Below the pieces are notes generated by a model, which saw only the letters and a program-made list of their open reading frames with translations, made no database searches and was not told the DNA's origin. DNA of 22,333 nt from Bacteroidales bacterium UBA3297 (GTDB lineage: Bacteria > Bacteroidota > Bacteroidia > Bacteroidales > Paludibacteraceae). Position numbers and translations under genes: made by a program. The stretch spans positions 84,861-107,193 of the forward strand of contig DETD01000026.1 of the NCBI GenBank assembly GCA_002362105.1, read 5' to 3'. Each line of letters begins with the position of its first letter. Position 1 is the first letter of the stretch. Shown one piece after another: positions 14,355-22,052 of the stretch.

Positions 14355-17300
14355 ATGGGTTTATTTGACGAAAACGCATACGAACAGGCGCTGATACAGC
14401 TGTTTCAGGGGTTGGGTTACGACTATGTATATGGCCCCGACCTTACTGACCGCGACTACACCAATCCGTTGCTTGACGAGGAAGTGTTGTCTGCTCTGTC
14501 TCGCTTAAACCAACAGCTGCCCGACAATGCCATAGTGGAAGCCTTGCGCAAGCTGAAGCTGATTGAGGGCGCGAACTTTAAAGAGCGCAACTTCAAGTTC
14601 ACCCAGCTGATGCAGAACGGGGTGGAGGTCAGCTACAGCAACGAACGGCACGAAACCAAGTACGACCTCGTCAAACTCATCGACTTTGAAAATCCCGATA
14701 ATAATACGTTCCTTGTTGTTAACCAGTTATCTGTTCGTGGCTTTGACCTTAAACGGGCCGATATGGTGGTGTTTGTGAACGGTTTGCCGCTGGTGGTGGT
14801 TGAACTGAAATCGCCAAGCCGTGAGGAGACCGACGCCAGCGAGGCCTATTTGCAGTTGCGCAACTACATGGGCTGCATTCCCGACCTTTTCACGTTCAAC
14901 GCTTTCTGCGTGATGAGCGATATGGCCGAAACCAAGATTGGCACGATAACCGCCAACGAAGACCGCTATATGGTGTGGAAGCAGCCCGACGGCAAGGTGG
15001 CCGACTACGACACCATCTTTAAAAATGTGTTCCAGCCGAAAGTCTTCTTGAACTTGCTGAAAAACTACATCCTTTGGGACGAGAACGGCATCGACAGCAA
15101 GAAGATTCTAGCCGGCTACCATCAGTTCTATGCGGTGGAAAAGGCTGCGGTGAGGGCCGAACAGGCTGTAAAAGGCAATGGTAAAATCGGTGTTTTCTGG
15201 CACACGCAGGGCTCGGGTAAGAGCCTCAGTATGGTGATGTTCGCACACCACCCCGTGGTGCAGCAGATGAACGCCACTCTGGTGGTGATTACCGACCGTA
15301 ACGACCTCGACGACCAGCTTTACGGACAGTTTAGCCGAACGAAGACCTTCTTGCGCCAAACGGCAGTACAGGCTACCGACTGGAAGCATCTGCGTGAACT
15401 GCTGGCAAACAGGGTAACCGGGGGAATCATCTTCACCACCATGCAGAAGTTCGAGGACTACGACAGCCCGCTTAGCGAAAGGAAGAACATCATTGTCATG
15501 ACCGACGAGGCCCACCGTGGCCAGTACGGCATGGAAGAAAAAATAGGCGAGGACGGACGTGTGCACATCGGTACCGCCCGCAAAATACGCAATTCCCTTC
15601 CAAATGCCTCGTTTGTGGGATTTACAGGCACGCCAATCTCCGACAAAGACCGTGACACCCAGGAGGTGTTTGGCGACTACATCGACGTCTACGATATGAC
15701 GCAGGCTGTAGAAGACGGTGCCACCATGCCGGTCTACTACGAAAGCCGTGTCATTAAACTGAAACTGAACGAGGATGTCTTACGGCAGATTGATGACGAG
15801 TACGACCGCTTGCGTGACGAGGGCGCCGACGAGGCCGATATTGAACAGAACAAGAAGGAAATGAGCCACATGGATGCGCTACTCGGCACCGACGAGACCA
15901 TTAACTCCCTTGTGGACGATATACTTGACCACTACGAGCATAACCGCCAGCAGGTGTGCGGTGGTAAGGCTATGATTGTGGCCTACTCCCGCCCAATTGC
16001 TATGAAGATTTACAAGCGCATCTTGGAACTGCGCTCTTCGTGGAACAGAAAGGTGAAGGTGGTGATGACCAGTGGCAACCAAGACCCTGAGGAATGGCAA
16101 CAGGTAATTGGAAGCAAGGGGTACAAGAAGGATCTGGCCGCCAGGTTCAAGGACGTTAACAGCGAACTGAAAATAGCCATTGTGGTAGACATGTGGCTGA
16201 CTGGGTTTGATGTGCCGTCGCTAGCGACGATGTACGTCTTCAAACCGATGAAGGGCCATAACCTGATGCAGGCCATAGCCCGTGTGAACCGTGTGTTTGC
16301 CGAGAAGTCGGGTGGCCTCATCGTTGACTATGTGGGTATTGCTGCGGCTTTGCGCAAGGCCATGAACGTCTACACCAAGCGAGACAGAGACCGTTTTGCT
16401 GACAACAACATCCGTACAACGGCTTACGAAAAGTTCCAAGAGCACATGCAGATTTGTAAGGACATGCTGCATGGTTTCGACTTCAGCCAGTTCCAAAAGA
16501 CCGACGATGCCGGCCGTGCGAACTTGATAAAGGGTGGTGTCAACTTCCTGATGGCGCCAAGCAAGTCCGACGAGCAGGAATCCTTCTTGAAGCACGCGGC
16601 GTTGTTGAATAGTAGTGTCACCCTCTGCCGTTCGCTTTTGAACGAGGAACAGCGCTACGAGTCTGCCTTTATGGAGTCTGTCCGCACCATTATAACACGC
16701 CTCCTCAAACCGGGGAAGGTGAGCAAAAAGCAGATAAACGAGCGTATTTCGGCTTTGTTGCAGCAGAGTGTGGAGAGCGAGGGCGTGGTCAACATCTTCG
16801 ACCAGAAAACCGAGTTCAGCCTCTTCGACGAGAAGTTTATGGAAGAGGTGCGCAACATGAAAGAGAAGAACATAGCCGCACAGCTACTTGCTAAACTATT
16901 AAGGGGTAAGGTGAATGCCGTAAGCACCTTGAACCTGGTGCAGGGCGAGGCCTTCAGCCAAATGTTGGAGAATACGCTGTCTCGTTACTTGAAGGGGCTG
17001 CTCGACAATGAAGATGTTATTAAGGAACTTCTGGCAATGGCGAAGGAGTTTGCCAAGGCCGAAGAGGCTGGTAAAGAGTTAGGCCTGTCTCCGGAAGAAA
17101 AGGCCTTTTACGATGCGTTGACAAAACCACAGGCTGTAAGGGACTTTTACGAGAACGACGAACTGGTGAAAATGACGAAGGAACTGACCGAAATGCTCCG
17201 TAAAAACAACACAATTGACTGGTACCGGAGAGAGTCGGAGCGGGCAAATATGCGCCGTTTGGTAAAGCGTCTGCTCAAAAAATACAAGTATCCGCCTGAA

Positions 17301-17438
17301 AAGCAGGAAGACGCTATGAACGACGTCCTCCGCCAGTGCGAGCAGTGGGTTGAAGAAAACCAAAGCTACGAATCGAGGGAATACATGGTTGATGAACTGG
17401 GCGTTGGCCGCATGGCTGCAGAACATGATTTTTCTTGA
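14355..17438 (+). CDS. hsdR: Type I restriction-modification system, restriction/translocation subunit
   Basis: Motor and nuclease subunit of the type I complex, about 1027 residues, normal length. The ATG at 14355 (MGLFDENAYEQ) has AAAGGA about 10 nt upstream; an in-frame TTG at 14349 is less likely. The N-terminal PD-(D/E)xK nuclease has KRADMVVFVNG followed by E150-L-K152 (VVVELKSP). The superfamily 2 translocase follows: Walker A QGSGKS (G286, K289), DEAH box D384-E-A-H387 (TDEAHRGQYG), GFTGTP, and motif VI QAIARVNRVF (about 639-648). The C-terminal part is helical and should hold the complex-binding domain. All key residues seen are intact. It is separated from hsdS by an exported-protein gene and 369 bp of repeats, so it probably has its own promoter. 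Confidence 0.97.
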   Translation: MGLFDENAYEQALIQLFQGLGYDYVYGPDLTDRDYTNPLLDEEVLSALSRLNQQLPDNAIVEALRKLKLIEGANFKERNFKFTQLMQNGVEVSYSNERHETKYDLVKLIDFENPDNNTFLVVNQLSVRGFDLKRADMVVFVNGLPLVVVELKSPSREETDASEAYLQLRNYMGCIPDLFTFNAFCVMSDMAETKIGTITANEDRYMVWKQPDGKVADYDTIFKNVFQPKVFLNLLKNYILWDENGIDSKKILAGYHQFYAVEKAAVRAEQAVKGNGKIGVFWHTQGSGKSLSMVMFAHHPVVQQMNATLVVITDRNDLDDQLYGQFSRTKTFLRQTAVQATDWKHLRELLANRVTGGIIFTTMQKFEDYDSPLSERKNIIVMTDEAHRGQYGMEEKIGEDGRVHIGTARKIRNSLPNASFVGFTGTPISDKDRDTQEVFGDYIDVYDMTQAVEDGATMPVYYESRVIKLKLNEDVLRQIDDEYDRLRDEGADEADIEQNKKEMSHMDALLGTDETINSLVDDILDHYEHNRQQVCGGKAMIVAYSRPIAMKIYKRILELRSSWNRKVKVVMTSGNQDPEEWQQVIGSKGYKKDLAARFKDVNSELKIAIVVDMWLTGFDVPSLATMYVFKPMKGHNLMQAIARVNRVFAEKSGGLIVDYVGIAAALRKAMNVYTKRDRDRFADNNIRTTAYEKFQEHMQICKDMLHGFDFSQFQKTDDAGRANLIKGGVNFLMAPSKSDEQESFLKHAALLNSSVTLCRSLLNEEQRYESAFMESVRTIITRLLKPGKVSKKQINERISALLQQSVESEGVVNIFDQKTEFSLFDEKFMEEVRNMKEKNIAAQLLAKLLRGKVNAVSTLNLVQGEAFSQMLENTLSRYLKGLLDNEDVIKELLAMAKEFAKAEEAGKELGLSPEEKAFYDALTKPQAVRDFYENDELVKMTKELTEMLRKNNTIDWYRRESERANMRRLVKRLLKKYKYPPEKQEDAMNDVLRQCEQWVEENQSYESREYMVDELGVGRMAAEHDFS

Positions 17439-17441
17439 ATG

Positions 17442-17471
17442 GCCAACAAACAGAGCCTGCCGTTTGTTGGC
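17442..17471 (+). terminator. Perfect hairpin after hsdR, possible terminator
   Basis: GCCAACAAAC (17442-17451) and GTTTGTTGGC (17462-17471) form a perfect 10-bp stem with a 10-nt loop, starting 4 bp after the hsdR stop. There is no T-run behind it, so it may stabilise the message end rather than terminate. The rest of 17472-17600 shows no gene. Confidence 0.45.
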
Positions 17472-17612
17472 GTTCTGCGGTGTGGCCTGTTCGGCATGTT
17501 GTTTGTCTATAGAAGTTTATGATTGCTTTTTTCCCTAACAACTGAATAAGGAAAGTTGCGTTTGACAGGTAAATATTCTTGAATTGAAAAATGTGTTAAT
17601 GAAAATTATCTG

Positions 17613-17620
17613 TACATTTG
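17613..17620 (+). promoter_or_regulatory. -7 promoter element for the second exported cassette
   Basis: TACATTTG matches TAnnTTTG exactly, 78 nt before the ATG at 17699, nearly the same distance as the matching element of cassette 1. TGTG at 17592-17595 is a possible -33-like element, 17 nt upstream. Confidence 0.6.
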
Positions 17621-17665
17621 TAAATGTAAAGAGCTCTGGCTATGTGTTGGCTTTTGCTTATTATT

Positions 17666-17692
17666 GTGAAGAAAAATTTTAATGTGATCTAA
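17666..17692 (+). other. Possible 8-codon leader ORF, copy 2 (GTG start)
   Basis: GTG-AAG-AAA-AAT-TTT-AAT-GTG-ATC-TAA, ending 6 nt before the ATG at 17699. It is the counterpart of 6845-6871; both changes preserve the reading (alternative start codon, synonymous valine codon). Translation is unproven. Confidence 0.25.
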
Positions 17693-17698
17693 CTGGGT

Positions 17699-18172
17699 AT
17701 GAGTTTGAAAAAATGTTTAGCGGCCATATCCCTGGCGATAGCGGGGGGTGTTCCGGTGGTGGCGGGTAACGCTTACGTCACTATTCAAAAGAACGATGGA
17801 ACAAAGAGTTCGTTTCTGTTGTCTGCTGTTCCAAAAATCACACACACTGCCGACAGTCTGAAGGTAGAGGGAGATGCGAATGCCTCTTTCCTTTTATCGG
17901 ATGTCGACTTTTTCAATTTTACAGAGTCGGACCTCACTTCTGTCCCTACACTTAAAGGTGGTGAACTTCGTGTCGTCTATCTCGACAACCGGCACGTGAG
18001 GGTCGAGGGTTTGGCTTCTGACACTCCGTTGTTGCTTTGTTCGGCATCGGGTGCCGTATTAAGCCAGAAACAGGCTTCTGCCGATGGCTTTGCCGAACTC
18101 TCGTTGCCACAGGCAAAGGGCGTGTACATTTTGAAGACAGCCAAACAGATTGTTAAACTAGTGAAGAAGTAA
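17699..18172 (+). CDS. Small exported protein with type IX sorting-tail-like C terminus (copy 2)
   Basis: Paralogue of the protein at 6878, same length (157 residues) and about 90% identical. It has the signal peptide MSLKKCLAAISLAIAGGVPV, the DG-type N-terminal module (YVTIQKNDGTKSSFLLSAVP, unchanged) and the same tail ending VYILKTAKQIVKLVKK. Differences are not even: seven fall in the stretch around residues 106-116, where AAGSQLSLCSV of copy 1 becomes ASDTPLLLCSA, while residues 26-60 are identical. The junction with the next gene (GTGAAGAAGTAAGCTTATGAAGAAA region) is also unchanged. Together with the shared leader this shows a recent duplication of the cassette or gene conversion. Function is unknown; it is probably cosecreted or assembled with the large protein encoded 4 bp downstream. 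Confidence 0.8.
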   Translation: MSLKKCLAAISLAIAGGVPVVAGNAYVTIQKNDGTKSSFLLSAVPKITHTADSLKVEGDANASFLLSDVDFFNFTESDLTSVPTLKGGELRVVYLDNRHVRVEGLASDTPLLLCSASGAVLSQKQASADGFAELSLPQAKGVYILKTAKQIVKLVKK

Positions 18173-18176
18173 GCTT

Positions 18177-20159
18177 ATGAAGAAAATATTTTTACTGACA
18201 GCAACTGCCTTTACGGCCGCTTTGTCGTCGGCCATGGTTATGAAAATGTATTATCCCGATGGCTCGACCCAGCGTTTTAACATCAGCGATGTCGACAAGG
18301 TCTCTTACCAGGGAAGTGCGTCAAGCAGAAAGATTGTTGTGGAATACGCCAGTCAGGCCGACACGTTGCCGGCTGTCGCCGACTCGGTTGTGTTCTTGAA
18401 CGACGAGATTCATACAGCCAACGGACACGAGTACGTCGATTTGGGACTTTCCTACCTTTGGGCTACAAATAACATCGGAGCTACCGATTCTTCGCTTGGC
18501 GGTCATTACGCATGGGCCGAAACCGATCCTGTTACCGATTTTTCTTTCCGTTTTGAGGACCCCTTTAGAGGATCTGGTGTGCCCGATTCTTTCAACGTAT
18601 TAAGTGGAAAGGGATTTTACCTTGATCGGTTGAATAAGTACTCTTATTATGGTGGAGGCTGCGTTTACGATATATTCAGTAGCAGATACAACCGGCAGGA
18701 TGGGTTGATGGACTTGTTACCGAGTGACGATGCCGCTTATGTGAAATGGGGCCCAATGTGGTCGACTCCGTCCAAAGAGGCTTGGGATGAACTGATTGAG
18801 AATTGTACGTTCAAGTTTGTTGAAAACTACCTTGGGAAAAGCGGCTATGTGCTTACCAGTACTGTCGCAGGCTTCGAAGACAAATCTATCTTCTTCCCTG
18901 TTCATTTCAGTAGCGTAAACTACAAAGGCCCGTTAGAGCAAAGCGTGTATTGGACCAGCACAAGGGAAGCTGTTTTAGGCAAAGATTATCAAGACAATAT
19001 CTGGGGTATCTGTTTTCCAACCCATCAGTATGATGATGATTATCAAAAAGATCAAAAACCGAAGGAAATGAGCTCTTTGTTCTCAAGGAATATGGTCGCT
19101 CAAATCCGTCCTGTCATCCGCAAACGTGCTGTCGAAAAGTTCGGGTTGAAATCGGCTGGTGCCAACAATTCTGACTCTTACAAGGTAGTCTATCTGAATA
19201 CCGACAAAATCAGCATTCTGAAAGTGGAGGATGTGCCCGAAGGAAAGACAGCTAGGGGAATCGGCGACTTGGTCGATAAAATTCAGAAACCACAGGAAAA
19301 TTTGCTCTTCAATGGTTGGTCGGAGGATTTAACGGCTGTCGACAGACATCTTACGGTGTATCCGGTTTTTGTTGTCGACTCGCTCCATACCTATTATAAA
19401 GTACGTGTTATTTGCCCTGACTCTATGCCTGTTTACGGAGATTTCGATAAGATGTATGGTGATGTCCATTTGAAGTACATTTTGCCTCCTGCTACCGCAT
19501 ACGATTCTATTTATGTACGCGAGGGTGAGGATGTGCCAACCGATTGGTTGGGAAATAGGTCGTACAGATGGAAGGACGGATATCACATCAAGCATGGGTT
19601 GAAATTGACCGACCTGCATGCCGATGTTGATATCACGTTCGACCGTGCCTTTATCCGTGACTATAGCGAGCAAAAAGGAGACCACCGTTTTGTTGACCTT
19701 GGCCTTTCTGTCAACTGGGCTTCTGAAAATTTGAGCCAAAGCGTTCTGAATCTTTCGAGCGATTCGCTCTATAATTGGTCTCATAACGCTGATGTGGTGA
19801 CTAAAATCTGGGGGGCGGATTGGCGTCTGCCATCAAAAGAAGAGTTCCAAGAGCTGCTCGATAATTGTTATGTCGATAAAGTGACCAGTGTCTTCAATGA
19901 AGAGGGAGAACTAGTGCGTGAAGAGGGATACCTGTTTACCAGTAAGGTGCCAGGCTATGAAGGAAGGACTATCTTCTTACCTGCATGGCAGATTCAGCTG
20001 GATTGTGGACCGGAGCCTTCTTTCCTGGAACTGGAAGGTGATTATCCGACTTCTGACAGAGAGGGTCTGAAGACCTATACGTTCATTAGAGATGGCTTGT
20101 ATTTAGAATACTTTACTTTGTCGTCTTTCGGACGTGTCCGGGCGGTGACGGCGAAATAA
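18177..20159 (+). CDS. Large exported protein with two FISUMP-like domains (copy 2)
   Basis: Paralogue of the protein at 7356, 660 residues. The signal peptide is MKKIFLLTATAFTAALSSA. The DG/DV module (MYYPDGSTQRFNISDVDKVS) and the start of the first FISUMP-like domain (NGHEYVDLGLSYLWATNNIG) are close to copy 1. Divergence increases inside the domain, with insertions near residues 120-150 and 260-290. Domain landmarks are kept: WGPMWSTPSKEAWDELIENC, SGYVLTSTVAGFEDKSIFFP, QIRPVI. The middle spacer has FNGWSEDL...VYPVF (F-x-G-W repeat-like), and YYKVRVICPDS before the second domain. The second FISUMP-like domain begins near residue 502 (HRFVDLGLSVNWAS, WGADWRLPSKEEFQELLDNC) and ends RAVTAK as in copy 1. 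The conserved frame with variable loops suggests related binding surfaces with different ligands; this is inference. Confidence 0.82.
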   Translation: MKKIFLLTATAFTAALSSAMVMKMYYPDGSTQRFNISDVDKVSYQGSASSRKIVVEYASQADTLPAVADSVVFLNDEIHTANGHEYVDLGLSYLWATNNIGATDSSLGGHYAWAETDPVTDFSFRFEDPFRGSGVPDSFNVLSGKGFYLDRLNKYSYYGGGCVYDIFSSRYNRQDGLMDLLPSDDAAYVKWGPMWSTPSKEAWDELIENCTFKFVENYLGKSGYVLTSTVAGFEDKSIFFPVHFSSVNYKGPLEQSVYWTSTREAVLGKDYQDNIWGICFPTHQYDDDYQKDQKPKEMSSLFSRNMVAQIRPVIRKRAVEKFGLKSAGANNSDSYKVVYLNTDKISILKVEDVPEGKTARGIGDLVDKIQKPQENLLFNGWSEDLTAVDRHLTVYPVFVVDSLHTYYKVRVICPDSMPVYGDFDKMYGDVHLKYILPPATAYDSIYVREGEDVPTDWLGNRSYRWKDGYHIKHGLKLTDLHADVDITFDRAFIRDYSEQKGDHRFVDLGLSVNWASENLSQSVLNLSSDSLYNWSHNADVVTKIWGADWRLPSKEEFQELLDNCYVDKVTSVFNEEGELVREEGYLFTSKVPGYEGRTIFLPAWQIQLDCGPEPSFLELEGDYPTSDREGLKTYTFIRDGLYLEYFTLSSFGRVRAVTAK

Positions 20160-20177
20160 GCTTATTGAATACTTGTA

Positions 20178-20212
20178 AAAGGCCACTGGGTTTACTCCTA
20201 GTGGCTTTTTTT
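20178..20212 (+). terminator. Intrinsic terminator after cassette 2
   Basis: GCCACT (20182-20187) pairs with AGTGGC (20200-20205), extended inward by GG/CC, followed by seven T (20206-20212). It lies about 20 bp after the stop. Its position matches the terminator of cassette 1, but the sequence differs. Confidence 0.88.
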
Positions 20213-20239
20213 GTATCTTAGTCCAGAAAACGAACGTAA

Positions 20240-20797
20240 ATGGAAACATCAAGAATTTTTTTGCGGCCTTGGCGCGATAGCGATGCCGCAGCATTATATA
20301 AGTATGCGTCCGACCCAGAAGTAGGGCCACGGGCAGGATGGCCACCGCACCAGTCAGAGGCCGAGAGCCTTGAAATAATCCGAACTATATTCCATAACGA
20401 TTCTACCTGGGCTATTGAGTTGAAAGAGGCAGGCGAGGCTATCGGCGCTATAGGCTACGGCCCTTCGTGCAACTGTAAACTGCCGTCACAACCGAATGAA
20501 CCGATGGTCGGGTACTGGGTGGCTAAACCGTTCTGGAACAAGGGCATCTGTACCGAGGCTCTAGCTTTGCTGATTGGTATGGGATTCGAATATAAAAATG
20601 GACGTTTCATGAATTATTTTTCATATTATGATAATGCAACAAAGTTTCCATTTTTAGGGACAGATACTAAATCTAATAGATTATTCTTTGGGACGCTGAA
20701 GAGTGGAGAAAGAGTCTTTTATGACAACACGAATGTACCTGTCCAGGGAAGAGAGCCATTAACATATATATTATCGGAAATACGAAGAAATAAATAA
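20240..20797 (+). pseudogene. GNAT acetyltransferase N-terminal two thirds joined to unrelated AT-rich sequence
   Basis: Open frame of 185 codons in two unlike parts. Residues 1-115 are a GNAT N-acetyltransferase of the RimJ/RimL type (FLRPWRDSDAAALYKYASDP, then WAIELKEAGEAIGAIGYGP, GYWVAKPFWNKGICTEALAL), with base composition like the core genes. After LLIGMGF the expected C-terminal segment, a strand followed by NxxSxxxxEKxGF, is absent. Instead come about 70 residues (YKNGRFMNYFSYYDNATKFP and on to ILSEIRRNK) that I do not recognise and that are clearly AT-rich. The change lies near 20580-20600. The acetyl-CoA loop (WNKGICTEA in place of R/QxxGxG/A) is partly present, but loss of the last third should inactivate the enzyme. 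The tail may be the end of another gene, or a separate small gene starting at the ATG near 20579. It lies 8 bp before the next gene. Confidence 0.7.
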
Positions 20798-20805
20798 CAA
20801 AAAAA

Positions 20806-21762
20806 ATGAAAAGTATAATAGTTGTAATCATGTACATGATTGCGGTTGCAGATTGTGTGAAGGCTCAGGTATTTCTAGATTCTATAATAAATAGTTCATT
20901 GCCTTGTAATATTATAGAATACGAACAAAAGGATAGACAAAAACTTTCAAATCATTTAATTGTAGACAATTTCAAACAATTATATGATGCTAGTGTAGAT
21001 TATTATACTTTGGGGAAGATAAAATCGAATGATTTAATTGTATTTATAATAGAGGCAAAAAAAGAGGATGTTGTACATGGATATTTGTGTAAATATAAAC
21101 ATTCGACCAAGGAGTTTTCTTATTATGAAATAGTTCATTTTGATGCTCAATGTTTGTTCAAATTGTTCTGTTTAGACAATCAAAGTGTCAGAGTGACTCA
21201 GATTGTAAAAGATAATAATTCAGGTTTCTTAAAAACGGAAACGTTTGAGTTGAAAGATGGTAATAATCCAACAGAAAATACTTTTTTATATGGGCTTCCG
21301 AAAAACATCAAAGAGCTGAAAAATACTAAGTCGATACAACTGACTCCCCAGTATGTAAAAGAGTATATATTACAAGTTCAAAATTGCGAATATAACAACT
21401 ATCTTCCTCTTCAGTATTGTTGGTATGGGAAAACACCATCAAAGGAGTTAGGTTGTGGAATAATGGAAGTTAATGATGGTTACGAACAAACTGGTTTTCT
21501 GTGTATTTATGAGAGTAATAGACAATACCCCAAAATGTTGAAACTGTTTGAAATAAAAGGACATGCACCAGTAACAGATTATTGTATAATAGGTTCAAGT
21601 ATACAAATAATTAGTATTGTGGATATTGGTGAAAGAGTATTCCTAAGAACTGAAATTTATCAGTTAAACGAAAATAGCGTACTAGAGAGAAAATACATAA
21701 ATCCTCATCTTGAAACATTAAAAACTTCTAAATTTGAAATTATAGAAGAATTCATAGATTAA
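20806..21762 (+). CDS. AT-rich exported protein of unknown function with an internal repeat
   Basis: I do not recognise this 318-residue protein. A signal peptide (MKSIIVVIMYMIAVADCVKA, then QVF) directs it out of the cytoplasm. Two halves look alike: around residues 70-155 the pattern GYLCKYKHSTKEFSYYEIVH ... QSVRVTQIVKDNNSGFLKTE, and around 210-300 GFLCIYESNRQYPKMLKLFE ... SSIQIISIVDIGERVFLRTE. Each reads as a run of strands ending in FLxTExxxL, so a duplicated beta module is likely. Base composition is much more AT-rich than the core genes and equals that of the tail of the preceding open frame, from which it is separated by 8 bp. The two were therefore probably acquired together. A 6-bp stem (AGCATT 21763-21768 with AATGCT 21780-21785) follows immediately, without a T-run. 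Confidence 0.7.
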   Translation: MKSIIVVIMYMIAVADCVKAQVFLDSIINSSLPCNIIEYEQKDRQKLSNHLIVDNFKQLYDASVDYYTLGKIKSNDLIVFIIEAKKEDVVHGYLCKYKHSTKEFSYYEIVHFDAQCLFKLFCLDNQSVRVTQIVKDNNSGFLKTETFELKDGNNPTENTFLYGLPKNIKELKNTKSIQLTPQYVKEYILQVQNCEYNNYLPLQYCWYGKTPSKELGCGIMEVNDGYEQTGFLCIYESNRQYPKMLKLFEIKGHAPVTDYCIIGSSIQIISIVDIGERVFLRTEIYQLNENSVLERKYINPHLETLKTSKFEIIEEFID

Positions 21763-22006
21763 AGCATTACCAGCGTTGGAATGCTGCGCTTAGCAGTGCA
21801 CTACTAAAAAGAATAGGCTGAAATGGAGACTATAAACTAAACTGTGTCATGAACTAAAAACACCTTATTAAACGTTTTTAAGACATAAACAGAAAAGACT
21901 ACGACATCTAAAGATGCGTGATGAGATTGTCAAGCACTGCTTAGCCGAGAAGATATTGTTTGGGATTTGCTCCGATGATTCAAATATAGGTTACTTATTG
22001 CAATAA
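21763..22006. other. Decayed intergenic stretch with a short open frame
   Basis: No convincing gene. On the plus strand one frame is open from about 21872 to a stop at 22004, and from ATG 21914 reads MRDEIVKHCLAEKILFGICS and ten more residues. It looks protein-like but has no ribosome site, and could be the end of a lost gene or transposase. The stretch marks the boundary between the AT-rich insert and the minus-strand gene. Confidence 0.3.
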
Positions 22007-22035
22007 AAAACAGCTGGCGGTTAGCCAGCTGTTTT
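22007..22035 (-). terminator. Terminator of the minus-strand Rpn-like gene
   Basis: A perfect 12-bp stem, AAAACAGCTGGC (22007-22018) with GCCAGCTGTTTT (22024-22035), has a 5-nt loop. On the minus strand it is followed by a T-rich run (TTTTTTATT) and lies 18 bp beyond the stop codon at 22053. It could also stop plus-strand transcription weakly. Confidence 0.9.
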
Positions 22036-22052
22036 CTTTAGTATAATGTTTA

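Noticed and set aside
17350..17538. Plus-strand open frame overlapping the end of hsdR and running into the intergenic region
   Set aside because: Most of it is an alternative frame of hsdR; the remainder covers the hairpin at 17442-17471 and has no domain-like sequence.
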